Shown: positions 1 through 8,582 of the stretch, in pieces
Layout of the letters: each line of letters opens with the position of its first letter
How positions within the stretch are numbered: the first letter of the stretch is position 1
NCBI RefSeq assembly: GCF_041021955.1
Contig: NZ_CP158375.1
Span: 2,976,001-3,040,000, forward strand
Direction: 5' to 3'
DNA from: Caulobacter sp. 73W
GTDB taxonomy: Bacteria > Pseudomonadota > Alphaproteobacteria > Caulobacterales > Caulobacteraceae
Length of the DNA stretch: 64,000 nt
Translations under genes and position numbers: made by a program
The notes under the pieces: model-generated
Database searches by the model: none
Seen by the model: the letters and a program-made list of their open reading frames with translations, nothing else
What the model was told of the DNA's origin: nothing

Positions 1-441
1 CCTCAACGGGCGGTCCAGGGTGACGCGATAGCGCTTGGGCACATGGTGCTTGGGCGAGATGATCCGGTGCAGCAGCGGCCCGTCGTCGGTCAGCAGGATC
101 AGGCCCGAGGTGTCCTTGTCCAGCCGCCCCACGGTAGAGATGGCCGGATCACGCAAGGTCCAGCGGCGGGGCAGCAGGTCGTAGATCCGCGTGCCTTCTT
201 CCTTGTGCGAGCACACCACGCCCAGGGGCTTGTGCATCATCAGGGCCAACGGCGCGGGCGGGTCCACGGGCTTGCCGCGGATGGTCATGCGCGCGGGCAG
301 GTCGGCGGTGACGGCGATGCGCTGGCCGGCGTCCTTCAGGGCCTTGCCGTCCAGGATCACCTGGCCGGCGGCGACCATGGCCTGGACCTCGCGGCGCGAG
401 CCGTAGGCCATGTTGGACAGCACGCGGTCCAGCCGCGCCAT
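1..441 (-). CDS. 16S rRNA pseudouridine synthase, RsuA/RluB family (partial)
   Basis: The visible 147 residues are the N-terminal part; the gene runs off the left edge. An S4-like RNA-binding segment (about residues 1-50, starting MARLDRVLSNMAYGSRRE) is followed by the catalytic signature GRLDKDTSGL, with the nucleophile Asp at about 108. The family isomerises uridine to pseudouridine in rRNA. I chose the ATG preceded by GGGGAAGG; a GTG overlapping the upstream stop as GTGA is the alternative and adds six residues. It lies 15 bases after the RsmC-like gene on the same strand, so the two rRNA modification genes are probably co-transcribed. RsuA versus RluB cannot be settled without the missing C-terminus. 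Confidence 0.9.
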   Translation of the reverse strand, partial: MARLDRVLSNMAYGSRREVQAMVAAGQVILDGKALKDAGQRIAVTADLPARMTIRGKPVDPPAPLALMMHKPLGVVCSHKEEGTRIYDLLPRRWTLRDPAISTVGRLDKDTSGLILLTDDGPLLHRIISPKHHVPKRYRVTLDRPLR

Positions 442-455
442 CAGCGCCTTCCCCG

Positions 456-1388
456 TCACTTGCGCGCCTCGTAGATCTTGAAGCCGGCTTCCTCGGCCCG
501 CAGCTCGACCTTGGCGAAGCGCTCGTTCAGCGCGGCCTCATAGGGCAGGTGGCGGTTGGCGGTCAGCCAAAGGGTCCCGCCCTTCTTCAGCAGGTCCGCC
601 GCGCGCTGGACGAAGGCCTGGCCCAGGCGCTTGTCCTCATGCCCGCCATCGTGGAACGGCGGGTTCATGACCACGAAGTCCAGGTCGGCCAACGCAAGGT
701 CCGGATCGCGGATGTCGGCCTGAAGGATGTCGGCGCGCGCATCCTCGATATTGCGGCGGGCCGCGTCGGTCGCCCGGCGGTCGATGTCGAGAAGGGTCAG
801 CCTGGTCACCTTCGGCTCGGCCAGCACGGCCTTGGCCAGCAGGCCGACGCCGCAGCCAGCGTCGAGCCCCGCGCCCGACAGCTTGGGCAGGTGCTTCAGC
901 AAAAGGACGCTGCCCGGGTCCGGACGGTCCCAGCTGAACACGCCGGGCTGCGACCACATCGACAGGCGCGGCGCCACTTGGGGCGCGCCGGCGGCGATGG
1001 CTTCATCCAGGCCCACAGGATCGGCCGGGCGGTCGGTCATGCAGATCCGGTGGTGGCGGCGGGCGTCCTCGGCGACCACGCAGCCGAACGCCTCCAGCTC
1101 CTTGCGAAGGCGCGAGCCGCCCTTGTCCTTAGGCGCCAGGGCGGTCAGCCGGCCGCCGACCTTGAGGGCGCGCAGGGCCTGGGCCAGGACATAGCGGCGC
1201 TCCAGCACGCCAGGCGGGGCGACCACGGCCATGGCGTCCAGGCTGCCGTCCGGCTGGAACTCGATCCCTTGCGAATCCAGCGCCAGGGGCGAGAACTGCA
1301 CGCCGCGCGGCGGGTCGATCACACCGTGCTGGGGAACGCCATAGACGCCGAGCGCGGCGTCGCCATTCTTCAAGTCCGATATCGTCAT
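456..1388 (-). CDS. rsmC: RsmC-like class I SAM-dependent methyltransferase (rRNA guanine-N2)
   Basis: A 310-residue protein with two-domain RsmC/RlmG architecture: a degenerate N-terminal methyltransferase-like half and a C-terminal catalytic half carrying the SAM motif LDAGCGVG (about 175-182) and the N2-guanine motif NPPF (about 242-245). RsmC methylates G1207 of 16S rRNA; the precise target here is inferred from family. The start MTISDLKNGD is preferred over a frame extension of 12 residues that has no family character. The stop is 15 bases before the pseudouridine synthase, suggesting an rRNA-modification operon. Confidence 0.82.
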   Translation of the reverse strand: MTISDLKNGDAALGVYGVPQHGVIDPPRGVQFSPLALDSQGIEFQPDGSLDAMAVVAPPGVLERRYVLAQALRALKVGGRLTALAPKDKGGSRLRKELEAFGCVVAEDARRHHRICMTDRPADPVGLDEAIAAGAPQVAPRLSMWSQPGVFSWDRPDPGSVLLLKHLPKLSGAGLDAGCGVGLLAKAVLAEPKVTRLTLLDIDRRATDAARRNIEDARADILQADIRDPDLALADLDFVVMNPPFHDGGHEDKRLGQAFVQRAADLLKKGGTLWLTANRHLPYEAALNERFAKVELRAEEAGFKIYEARK

Positions 1389-1458
1389 GGGGCGCATATA
1401 GCCTTGGACGACGGCAGGCTCCATCTAAGCTGTCGATCACCGCCACAGGGAGGCCGCC

Positions 1459-1971
1459 ATGGCCCGCGCAAAAGCCAGCATTTCGGACCAGGCCTACGCC
1501 ACCGCCATCACCACGGGCCGCCACGCCCTGGTCAGCGACGAGCCGCCGGCCCTGGGCGGGCAGGACGTGGGGCCGGCGCCGTACGATCTGCTGTTGGCCA
1601 GCCTCGGCTCCTGCACGGTGATCACCCTGAAGATGTACGCCGACCGCAAGGGCTGGCCGCTGGTGGCGGCGCATGTGGACCTGCATCACTACAAGGACGG
1701 CGACCGCAGCAAGATCGAGCGGGTTTTGCACCTGGAAGGCGACCTGAGCGACGAACAGCGCGCCCGCCTCGCCGACATCGCAGAGCGCACGCCGGTGACC
1801 CTGACCTTGCGCAACGGCGCCGACATCGACACCACCCTGTCCAACGAGCCGCCGCCGCGAATCCCGCCGGTTTCCTACACCGAGGACGAGCTGGACGAGG
1901 CGCTGGAAGAGAGCTTCCCGGCCAGCGACGCGGCGAACCTGCCGCAGCCTCGGCATTCGGATCGTGACTGA
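1459..1971 (+). CDS. OsmC family protein with ESFPASD tail
   Basis: 170 residues. The OsmC/Ohr fold is indicated by GPAPYDLLLASLGSCT, in which the Cys of LGSCT is the usual redox-active residue; the family reduces organic peroxides with thiols in the cytoplasm. After the OsmC domain (to about residue 135) comes an acidic tail containing LDEALEESFPASDAA. I know this short motif as a recurrent tail or stand-alone small protein in alphaproteobacteria, of unknown role. It is divergent from rsmC with about 70 bases between starts. It is not clearly OsmC or Ohr proper; YhfA-like OsmC relatives are possible. Confidence 0.85.
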   Translation: MARAKASISDQAYATAITTGRHALVSDEPPALGGQDVGPAPYDLLLASLGSCTVITLKMYADRKGWPLVAAHVDLHHYKDGDRSKIERVLHLEGDLSDEQRARLADIAERTPVTLTLRNGADIDTTLSNEPPPRIPPVSYTEDELDEALEESFPASDAANLPQPRHSDRD

Positions 1972-2125
1972 AGGCGGGGGCGTTAACACAAGCGCGGCCG
2001 TAGCCGAACACGAGCGAAACAAATCATGACCGAATCAGCGACGTCCGCCGATTCGGGATTTGTTCCCTACGAGATATTGTAGCCATAGCGCCGTTAACCA
2101 CAAATGGTTTCCGGCAAAGCTTGGA
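1972..2125. other. Intergenic spacer with GANTC-containing inverted repeat
   Basis: The convergent spacer holds the perfect inverted repeat CCGAATC (2030-2036) and GATTCGG (2050-2056) with a 13-base spacer; each arm contains a GANTC site, the target of the CcrM methylase in Caulobacterales. A second motif, AACCA-N4-TGGTT, lies near 2098-2111. Either may be part of transcription termination between the two convergent genes. No coding potential was seen. Confidence 0.4.
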
Positions 2126-2596
2126 TCATTCAGCGGCAGCCGGGCAGGCGGCGGCCACGCGCTTGGCCTCCATCACCCCCGCCAGCGGCAGGCCGTGGAT
2201 GGTGGTGACGTTGACGTCGATCTTGAAGCTATCGGGCGTGTAGGTCCCCTTGCCCTTCACCGGGGCGGGGCGGTTCTTCTTGTCGTACCAGACGCCCTTG
2301 AGGTCGATCCGGCCGTCGCCGACCACCTTGCGCTCATAGACGCACTTGAAGCGGCGCGTGCAGATGCCGTCCGAGAACTGGGCCACGTCCTTGGCGGTCA
2401 GGCACTTCATCTCCTTGCCCACGGGCAGGATGCCGCCGATCTTGTAGCTGTACTGCCAGTGGCCCGGCAGAATCGTCTCCGGGGCCTTCTCCTGCGCGAA
2501 CACGGCGGGAGCCACGGTGGCGACGCCCAGAACCGCCAGGGCGACGGCGCTGACGGCGATGGCGATTGGGCGGATGGCGTCTTTGGGCTTCATCAT
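2126..2596 (-). CDS. DUF3617-like secreted protein
   Basis: 156 residues with an N-terminal signal peptide (hydrophobic stretch about 12-32 ending AVFAQ). The mature part shows the DUF3617 pattern: an N-terminal PGHW, paired Cys around MKCL and GICTRRFKC, a GKGTY strand motif and a C-terminal AKRVAAAC. DUF3617 proteins are periplasmic or surface proteins of unknown function, often multi-copy in Caulobacterales and sphingomonads. Two consecutive ATG codons compete for the start; AAGG lies just upstream of the first. Confidence 0.7.
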   Translation of the reverse strand: MMKPKDAIRPIAIAVSAVALAVLGVATVAPAVFAQEKAPETILPGHWQYSYKIGGILPVGKEMKCLTAKDVAQFSDGICTRRFKCVYERKVVGDGRIDLKGVWYDKKNRPAPVKGKGTYTPDSFKIDVNVTTIHGLPLAGVMEAKRVAAACPAAAE

Positions 2597-2772
2597 GACG
2601 CCTTACATATAGGAGCCGCGATGAACCGCGCTTGAAAGGCGCGATCATCCAGGGTCCGGCTTGACTCTCAACGTCGCCGTCGCCTATATCGCCCCCTCTC
2701 GCGCCGAGAGAGTCCTTGGCGTGCCCGATATTCTTTTGCGAAGTCCGCTTCGCCCAAGCAAGGTTGTCCGTC

Positions 2773-3066
2773 ATGTCGCGTCGTTGCGAACTCACCGGTA
2801 AGGGCCCGATCGTTGGCCACAACGTGAGCCACTCCAACATCAAGACCAAGCGCCGCTTCCTGCCGGCCCTGTCCCCCGCGACCCTGCAGTCGGACGCCCT
2901 GGGCCAGAGCTTCAAGCTGCGCATCAGCAACGCCGCCCTGCGCACCCTGGACTACAAGGGTGGCCTGGACGTCTTCCTGCTGGGCTCCAAGGACGAAGTG
3001 CTGTCGCCGCGCGCTCTGAAGATCAAGCGCCAGGTGAAGGCCAAGGTCGCGGCGCAAGCCGCCTAA
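2773..3066 (+). CDS. rpmB: 50S ribosomal protein L28
   Basis: 97 residues, the usual length for alphaproteobacterial L28. It begins [12 protein letters not shown] and carries [13 protein letters not shown], the conserved basic core that binds 23S rRNA. A longer in-frame ORF starts at 2716 but the family starts at this ATG. It stands alone, as rpmB does in many alphaproteobacteria (no rpmG beside it), and is followed 26 bases later by a strong terminator. Confidence 0.98.
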   Translation: MSRRCELTGKGPIVGHNVSHSNIKTKRRFLPALSPATLQSDALGQSFKLRISNAALRTLDYKGGLDVFLLGSKDEVLSPRALKIKRQVKAKVAAQAA

Positions 3067-3092
3067 GCGACCTACTCGCCAGCCGATTACGC

Positions 3093-3133
3093 AAGAGGCC
3101 CGCGGAGCGATCCGCGGGCCTCTTCGCATTTTT
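3093..3133 (+). terminator. Intrinsic terminator of rpmB
   Basis: A perfect 14-bp stem (3093-3106 with 3111-3124) closed by a GCGA tetraloop, followed by CGCATTTTTT. It sits 26 bases after the rpmB stop. Confidence 0.93.
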
Positions 3134-3324
3134 TGTCATTCGCTTGATGGGCCACGGCTGGACGGGTTCTTGCGGACCCCGCTTGGGGGCCGTGGCCCCT
3201 GGGAAATACGCCCCCAGGCCGCGGTGAGGCGGCTGGGCGCCTCTATGCCTCGGCAAGCCCTGTTCGGCGTACGCAGTTTCGTGGGCGCCGCCCGCAGATT
3301 TCCTCAAAGAGCATAGAAAAAGGC
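3134..3324. other. Structured 190-bp spacer between two terminators; possible RNA
   Basis: No convincing ORF. The stretch is rich in inverted repeats: GGGCCACGG (3149-3157) pairs perfectly with CCGTGGCCC (3190-3198), and CCTGGG (3198-3203) with CCCAGG (3213-3218). It sits between the rpmB terminator and the terminator of the opposite-strand UrcA gene. I looked for 6S, SRP, tmRNA and RNase P signatures and found none. Confidence 0.3.
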
Positions 3325-3353
3325 CCGCGAGCGGGGCTCGCGGGCCTCTTGTC
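3325..3353 (-). terminator. Intrinsic terminator of the UrcA-family gene
   Basis: Read on the minus strand, AGGCCCGCGAG and CTCGCGGGCCT form an 11-bp stem around a short loop and are followed by TTTTTC. The T run lies on the minus-strand side only, so it serves the gene at 3372-3677. Confidence 0.85.
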
Positions 3354-3371
3354 GTTCGCCTTGCGGTGCGC

Positions 3372-3677
3372 TTAGCGCTGCAGGGCGTAGTAGTTCACGG
3401 AAGCAGTCTTGGTGAAGGCGGCCAGTTCCGGGTTGTTCACCTTGGAGACGGCGTCCTTGACGCTGGCGCGAACGCAGGCCGGGTACAGGTAAACGGCCAG
3501 GGATTCGCTGCGGACGTCCTGCCAGCAGACCGTGCTGGCGGCTTTCAGGATCTCGGCGTGGGCTTCCTTGGCGGACTTGCCGACCAGGGAGACGCGGAGT
3601 TCGGCGGCGCCGGCATTGCCAGCGACGAAGGCGGCCCCAAGAGACACAACGAGGGCCAGAGTGTTGAGCTTACGCAT
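3372..3677 (-). CDS. UrcA family secreted protein
   Basis: 101 residues: signal peptide (MRKLNTLALVVSLGAAFVAG, cleavage near GNAGA-AE), then RVSLVGKSAKEAHAEILKAA, a Cys near residue 58 and a second Cys in YPACVRASV. This pattern (short periplasmic protein, two Cys) matches the UrcA family of Caulobacterales and sphingomonads, whose function is unknown. The frame continues upstream for 41 residues but that part lacks signal-peptide character and the internal ATG has GGAG upstream, so I start here. Confidence 0.78.
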   Translation of the reverse strand: MRKLNTLALVVSLGAAFVAGNAGAAELRVSLVGKSAKEAHAEILKAASTVCWQDVRSESLAVYLYPACVRASVKDAVSKVNNPELAAFTKTASVNYYALQR

Positions 3678-3880
3678 TTTGAAGACTCCAAGAGGAGGTT
3701 GATGACAACCGCCTCCCGGCACGTTTTCCCCAAAGCCGACGTTCTGATTTGTTATTCCGTCGATGACGGTTTTTGTACGTCGAAGCCCAAAAAGCTTCAA
3801 GTCAAATAGTGCGGCGCACCATGGCTTTCGCGCGGTGCAACATGCTTAAGCAGCGTTATGTGTCTTCGCTGCATTCTTGA

Positions 3881-4939
3881 TCATCGGCGAGGCGGCGCGC
3901 GCCTTTTGGGGGCCGGCTTGGGCGCGATCGGTTGCGGCGGCGGGGGACTCCAGTCGAACGCCATCAGCAAGGTGCGCTGCCTGGCGGAGAAGTTGTCGTC
4001 CGACATCAGATAAAGCCGAACCCCGCCCGCGCGGTTGCTGCTGACGGCCAGGCCCTCGAAGTTGTCTCGGGTCAGGGGCGCCTGAAGCGTGAAGCGGTCG
4101 GCCACCAGGGGGAAGCGGCGCTTGGTCAGCGGGTCGTTGACGATGCTGACCTGGATGCGGTTGCCCTGAATGGGGTCGAAGGCGCGGTGCATCATGGCGA
4201 TGGCCGGGCCGTTGAAGGCGCTGAACGACACCAGGCCATAGGTGATGTCGGGGCCCATCTGGGGCGGCGCCGACTCGCATGCCGCCGACAGCTTGCAGAT
4301 CCAAACCTCGCCTTCCTCGCCGCCCACGATGTAGGCGTCCGCCCCGGCGGCGGGATAGTAGGCCAGGGCCTCCATCCCCTCGTTCTCAGGGAAGATGGTC
4401 TTAGGGGAGGGGGCGACGACCGGCGCGCCGCCGCCGGCCGGATAGCGCCAGATGCGGTGGTTGCGCTCGAAGCTGACCAGGCGGTCGCCATTGGGCAGGA
4501 AGGTCATGCCCTCGGCGTCGGCCCACTCCTTGCCCGACAGCGGTTTGCCGTCGAGGCCCAGCAGGGGCTCGATCTTGGCGTCCTTGAGGCCGACCAGGCG
4601 GTCCTGTTCGTCCAGCACCAGACGGGCCTCGAAGACGTCGCCGTCGTCGCTGGCAGAGACGATCCGGTGGTCGCCCAGCACTGTCAGGGTCGACAGCCCG
4701 TGCAGGCGGGTCGACGTGCTGGAGGTGATGGCGATGCCGCCGGCATAGGTGAAGTTGCCGATCTTGGTCTGGGCCGCATCGTTCGGATTGAGCGGAACGG
4801 CCTCGGTCTGGACGGTGATCTCCGGGCCGGCCGGGACGGGGGCGACGGGCAGAACCGGCGGCGCCTCGGGGGGCACGCAGCTCGCCAGCATCAGTCCACA
4901 CAGGGCGGTGGCGGCGGCCAGGCGGGCTAGACGGTTCAT
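3881..4939 (-). CDS. Esterase-like activity of phytase family lipoprotein
   Basis: 352 residues. A lipoprotein signal peptide ([15 protein letters not shown], lipobox LASC) is followed by a Pro/Ala linker and a beta-propeller-like domain with [39 protein letters not shown] and YLMSDDNFS, all hallmarks of PF13449. Members are exported phosphodiesterase/phytase-like proteins of uncertain substrate. The ATG overlaps the cobT stop as ATGA, so it is translationally coupled to cobT. The tail is Pro/Arg-rich. The open frame extends far upstream through cobT, but only in the wrong frame. Confidence 0.85.
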   Translation of the reverse strand: MNRLARLAAATALCGLMLASCVPPEAPPVLPVAPVPAGPEITVQTEAVPLNPNDAAQTKIGNFTYAGGIAITSSTSTRLHGLSTLTVLGDHRIVSASDDGDVFEARLVLDEQDRLVGLKDAKIEPLLGLDGKPLSGKEWADAEGMTFLPNGDRLVSFERNHRIWRYPAGGGAPVVAPSPKTIFPENEGMEALAYYPAAGADAYIVGGEEGEVWICKLSAACESAPPQMGPDITYGLVSFSAFNGPAIAMMHRAFDPIQGNRIQVSIVNDPLTKRRFPLVADRFTLQAPLTRDNFEGLAVSSNRAGGVRLYLMSDDNFSARQRTLLMAFDWSPPPPQPIAPKPAPKRRAPPRR

Positions 4940-6873
4940 GCTGGCGCTCCAACGCGACGCGACTTGAGCGCCGCGCCCTGAACAACGGGCGGCGGCGGCA
5001 ACAGACCCTTGGCCCGACCGGCGGTCTTGGGCTCTTCCTCGAACAGGGCGGCCAGCTGTTCGACCAGCACGCCGCCCAGTTGCTCGACATCGACGATGGT
5101 CACGGCGCGGCGGTAGTAGCGCGTCACATCGTGCCCGATGCCGATGGCCAGCAGCTCGACCGGGCTCTTGTTCTCGATCTCGCCGATCACCTGGCGCAGG
5201 TGGCGCTCCAGATAGTGGCCGGAGTTCACCGACAGGGTGGAATCGTCCACCGGCGCGCCGTCGGAGATGACCATCAGGATGCGGCGCTGCTCGGGCCGGC
5301 CGATCAGGCGCTGGTGCGCCCACATCAGGGCCTCGCCGTCGATGTTCTCCTTCAACAGCCCCTCGCGCATCATCAGGCCGAGGTTGCGGCGGGCGCGGCG
5401 CCACGGCGCGTCGGCGGCCTTGTAGACGATGTGGCGCAGGTCGTTCAGGCGGCCGGGGGCGGGCGGCTTGCCGGCCTTGATCCACTCGTCCCGGCTGGCT
5501 CCGCCCTTCCAGGCCTTGGTGGTGAAGCCGAGGATCTCGGTCTTCACGCCGCAGCGCTCCAAGGTGCGGGCCAGGATGTCGGCGCAGACGGCGGCGACCA
5601 TGATCGGGCGGCCGCGCATGGAGCCGGAATTGTCGATCAGGATGGTGACGACGGTGTCGCGGAACTCGACGTCCTCCTCCTGCTTGAAGGACAGCGGCGC
5701 GGTGGGGTCGATGATCACGCGGGTCAGGCGCGCGACGTCGAGCATCCCTTCCTCGAGATCGAAGGTCCAGGCGCGGTTCTGCTGGGCCAGCAGGCGGCGC
5801 TGCAGCTTGTTGGCCAGGCGCGAGACGACCGAGGACAGGCTGGACAGCTGCTGGTCCAGGTAGGCGCGCAGGCGGGTCAGCTCCTCGCCGTCGCACAGGT
5901 CCTCGGCGCCGACGATCTCGTCATTGGCGGCGGTGAAGATCTTGTAGGGCGGCTCGACCTGACCGTTGTCGCGGATGTCGGGGCGGGCGGGCTTGGCGCC
6001 GTCGCCCATCTCCGGCGCCTCGTCGGTGGCCTCTGCGTCGCCGTCGTCCTCGACCTGCACCGACTGCTCGTCGCCGGCCTCGGCGTCCTGGTCGGAGGCT
6101 TCGGTCTCCTGCTGGGCGGTGCCTTCGGGCTGCTGGCCCTCGCCGTCGTCGTCGTTCTCGTCCTCGCCCTCGGTGGGGCCTTCGTTCTCGTCGCCCTCGT
6201 CATCGTCGGAGGCTTCGGTGGCGTCGGCCTCGCTCTCGTCCAGGCCAAGGTCGCGCAGGATCTCGCGGGTGATCTTGGCGAAGGCGGCCTGGTCGGCGAT
6301 CGAGCCGGTCAGGCGGTCCAGGGCGGGGCCGGCCTTCTCCTCCACCTCGGCGCGGAACAGGTCGACCAGGGTCTTGCTGCCGTCCGGCGGGGCGTCGCCG
6401 GTCAGGCGCTCGCGCACGATCAGGCCCAGGATGTCGGCCATGGGCGCGACGGTGCGGTCCATCCGCGTCAGGCCCTGGCGCTCGATCTTGTCTTCCAGGG
6501 CGGCGGTCAGGTTGGCGCGCACGCCGCCCAGGGCATTGGCGCCGATGGCCTCGATCCGAGCCTGCTCCACCGACTCGAAGGCGGCCATGGCGTCGGGCGA
6601 GATCGGGCGGTTGCGCATGTGCGCGGCGGCGTCGTGGTGCGCCAGGCGCAGAGCCATCTGGTCGGCCAGACCGCGGATGCGCGCGGCGTCCCTGGGCGAC
6701 AGATCGCGGGGCGGGTGGGGGAGCACGGCGCGGTTGCCCGACAGGTGCGGGCCGTCGCCGGAGAACACCACCTCAAGGTCGGGCGTCTCGGCGAGCGAAC
6801 GGGCGGCGTGCGCCAGGGCGCGCTTGAAGGGTTCGACGGGGCTTTCGGGCTTTCCGGCCATGAAGACGGTCAT
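4936..6873 (-). CDS. cobT: Cobaltochelatase subunit CobT
   Basis: 645 residues, typical for CobT. An N-terminal helical domain (1-210) is followed by a very acidic linker (about 212-290, Asp/Glu-rich) and a C-terminal von Willebrand A domain with MIDAS motif DNSGS at about 414-418 and [10 protein letters not shown]. CobT pairs with the AAA+ subunit CobS and with CobN to insert cobalt into hydrogenobyrinate diamide in aerobic B12 synthesis. cobS, usually adjacent, is absent on either side. Start is ATG at 6873; an internal ATG four codons later is possible. Confidence 0.95.
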   Translation of the reverse strand: MTVFMAGKPESPVEPFKRALAHAARSLAETPDLEVVFSGDGPHLSGNRAVLPHPPRDLSPRDAARIRGLADQMALRLAHHDAAAHMRNRPISPDAMAAFESVEQARIEAIGANALGGVRANLTAALEDKIERQGLTRMDRTVAPMADILGLIVRERLTGDAPPDGSKTLVDLFRAEVEEKAGPALDRLTGSIADQAAFAKITREILRDLGLDESEADATEASDDDEGDENEGPTEGEDENDDDGEGQQPEGTAQQETEASDQDAEAGDEQSVQVEDDGDAEATDEAPEMGDGAKPARPDIRDNGQVEPPYKIFTAANDEIVGAEDLCDGEELTRLRAYLDQQLSSLSSVVSRLANKLQRRLLAQQNRAWTFDLEEGMLDVARLTRVIIDPTAPLSFKQEEDVEFRDTVVTILIDNSGSMRGRPIMVAAVCADILARTLERCGVKTEILGFTTKAWKGGASRDEWIKAGKPPAPGRLNDLRHIVYKAADAPWRRARRNLGLMMREGLLKENIDGEALMWAHQRLIGRPEQRRILMVISDGAPVDDSTLSVNSGHYLERHLRQVIGEIENKSPVELLAIGIGHDVTRYYRRAVTIVDVEQLGGVLVEQLAALFEEEPKTAGRAKGLLPPPPVVQGAALKSRRVGAPA

Positions 6874-6889
6874 ACTCTGTCAGAAGGCT

Positions 6890-6915
6890 GGAACAAATAA
6901 GGCGAAGGCTCCGTT
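6890..6915 (+). promoter_or_regulatory. EcfG (general stress sigma factor)-like promoter
   Basis: GGAAC (6890-6894), 17 bases, CGTT (6912-6915), about 37 bases before the DUF1328 start. This matches the alphaproteobacterial EcfG/SigT consensus GGAAC-N16/17-CGTT as I know it. DUF1328 genes are often stress-induced. Confidence 0.7.
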
Positions 6916-6951
6916 TTCCACATCGAAGCTTATCCACAAGGGAGTGGTTCA

Positions 6952-7131
6952 ATGTTGAAGTGGGCTCTGATTTTCGCCGTGATCGCGCTGATCGCCGGCG
7001 CTCTTGGTTTCGGCGGCGTCGCGGGCGCGGCGGCCGGCATCGCCAAGATCCTGTTCTTCCTGTTCGTCGTCGGCTTCCTGATCTTCCTGGCCCTGGGCAT
7101 CTTCGCCGGCAAGAAGATCAGCGGCGGCTGA
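6952..7131 (+). CDS. DUF1328 (YtjA-like) small membrane protein
   Basis: 59 residues with two hydrophobic segments (about 4-24 and 32-52) and Gly-rich [14 protein letters not shown] between them, ending GKKISGG. This is the DUF1328 family, short inner-membrane proteins of unknown function. Ribosome site AAGGGAG lies seven bases before the ATG. It has its own EcfG-like promoter and terminator, so it is a monocistronic stress-type gene. Confidence 0.92.
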   Translation: MLKWALIFAVIALIAGALGFGGVAGAAAGIAKILFFLFVVGFLIFLALGIFAGKKISGG

Positions 7132-7154
7132 GCCGACCAGCCTTGATCGAACTT

Positions 7155-7190
7155 GGGCCGCGCCGGGAGACTGGCGCGGCCCTTGTCGTT
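7155..7190 (+). terminator. Intrinsic terminator after DUF1328 gene
   Basis: A perfect 10-bp stem (GGGCCGCGCC 7155-7164 with 7173-7182), loop of eight, followed by TTGTCGTTTC. It lies 23 bases after the stop codon. Confidence 0.8.
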
Positions 7191-7203
7191 TCAGGGCCCG
7201 GTT

Positions 7204-8325
7204 CTAGCGCTTGCTCCAGGCCTTCGACTGCTCGCCGACCACGCGGACCAGATCGCCCATGGTCAGGTTCACGTCGATGAGATGCAGGCCCCAGTCGTCC
7301 AGCGTCTTGCCGTCGACCACCACGTCGCCGGTCAGCACGTCGGTGCGCGGATCGGCCGGATCGGCGTTGACGCGGATGGACAGGTAGGAGGCCCCGTCCT
7401 TCTCCACGCAGGTCCCGGTCAGCAGGCCGGGCACGTTGACGAACGGGGTGTCGATCGTCTTCTCCGGCTTCACCCAGACATTGGGCGCGGTGGTCGAGCC
7501 GTTGGTCAGATAGGCGTGCAGCGGCGCCGAGCCGCCGCCCAGGGCCGCCGGGTTCACGCAGGCGGCGGTCATGCCGGGCTCGACCGCGCGGCCGAAGCGG
7601 CTGACGGCCGGCGGCGGGGCGACCTCTCGGAACGAGACGTAAGAGATGTAGCAGCCGGTCTGCGACGCGGCCTTGCACGACGCCATGCCGGCATAGCTCT
7701 TGTCCGGCCCGACCGGCGTGTTCATGCCCAGGATCAGGGCCGAGACGATCCGCCCCTTGGCCGGCGCCATGGCGGCCTCGTCCTTGAGCAGGTTCTGCAG
7801 CACCCGCGCGCCCTGGCTGTGGCCGATCAGGACCACGCCGCGCCCGCCGTTGTCGCGCTTCAGATAGTCGGCCCAGGCGTCGCGCACGTCGTTGTAGCCG
7901 AGCTGCGGATCCATCGGGATCGGCTTGCCCACCATGTTGGACCGCAGGCCCGCCAGGGTGATCTGGCGGTACATGGGCGAAAAGGTCCGGCACACCGAGG
8001 CGAAGCGGGCGAACTGCTGCTCCACCACCCGCCGCTCGGCGTGGTCGATGCTCATGTCGCTGTTGCCGCCGGGATCGGTGGAGACCGTGGGATAGACGTA
8101 GAAGCAGTCGATCGCCGCCTTGGGATGGGCCTTGAACGCCTCGCGCGTCAGGCCGCCGTTCGCAGCAACGATGGTGCTCGACTGATCCACCGCGCAGGCG
8201 TCGGCGCGACCGGGGCGGCACAGCCAGTTCTCGTCCTTGGCGTAGTCGTTGGGCGCGGCGACGGCCGGCGCGGACACGGCCAGGCCCGAGGCGAACAGCA
8301 GCGCGGCGGCAAGCGGCTTCAACAT
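7204..8325 (-). CDS. DUF3089 alpha/beta-hydrolase, secreted
   Basis: 373 residues: signal peptide (MLKPLAAALLFASG to AVAA), then an alpha/beta-hydrolase-like domain with the nucleophile elbow GHSQG (Ser about 170) and DCFYVYPTVSTD near residue 75, typical of DUF3089 (PF11288), a lipase/esterase-like group of unknown substrate. Six or more Cys in the mature part fit a periplasmic, disulfide-bonded protein. GGGAGG ends eight bases before the ATG and fixes the start; the frame stays open upstream into repeat DNA. Confidence 0.87.
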   Translation of the reverse strand: MLKPLAAALLFASGLAVSAPAVAAPNDYAKDENWLCRPGRADACAVDQSSTIVAANGGLTREAFKAHPKAAIDCFYVYPTVSTDPGGNSDMSIDHAERRVVEQQFARFASVCRTFSPMYRQITLAGLRSNMVGKPIPMDPQLGYNDVRDAWADYLKRDNGGRGVVLIGHSQGARVLQNLLKDEAAMAPAKGRIVSALILGMNTPVGPDKSYAGMASCKAASQTGCYISYVSFREVAPPPAVSRFGRAVEPGMTAACVNPAALGGGSAPLHAYLTNGSTTAPNVWVKPEKTIDTPFVNVPGLLTGTCVEKDGASYLSIRVNADPADPRTDVLTGDVVVDGKTLDDWGLHLIDVNLTMGDLVRVVGEQSKAWSKR

Positions 8326-8409
8326 ACGCAATCCTCCCGTTCGAACACTTGTTTGGGGCGGAGGATGCGGCGCCAACGGGGCGGGGTCTAGCTCTATCCC
8401 CTCGCCCTT

Positions 8410-8570
8410 TTGGGGCTCTGAGCCGCTTCTCCTCCCCCGTGTAACGGGGAGGGGGACCGCGAAGCAGTGGAGGTGGCAGACTGAGCTCGGGGCACGGTGG
8501 ACGCCCCGTCCGTCCCGTCGCTGCGCGCCGATCCACATCCCCCGTACGCTTCGCTACAGGGGGGAGAAAC
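8410..8570. repeat. Dispersed REP-like GC-rich element, family A
   Basis: Contains CCTCCCCCG facing GGGGAGGGGG and then GGACCGCGAAGCAGTGGAGG, followed by a second arm pair CCCCCGTAC / ACAGGGGGG. Copies with the same GGGGGACCGC-AAGC-GTGGAG core occur at 30641-30740 and 36269-36370. All three are intergenic. No coding potential is apparent. Confidence 0.75.
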
Positions 8571-8582
8571 GAACATTCCACT

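Noticed and set aside
5080..6900. 606-codon plus-strand frame antisense to cobT
   Set aside because: Shadow of cobT, whose acidic linker gives an artefactual Leu/Val-rich antisense that looks like membrane segments.
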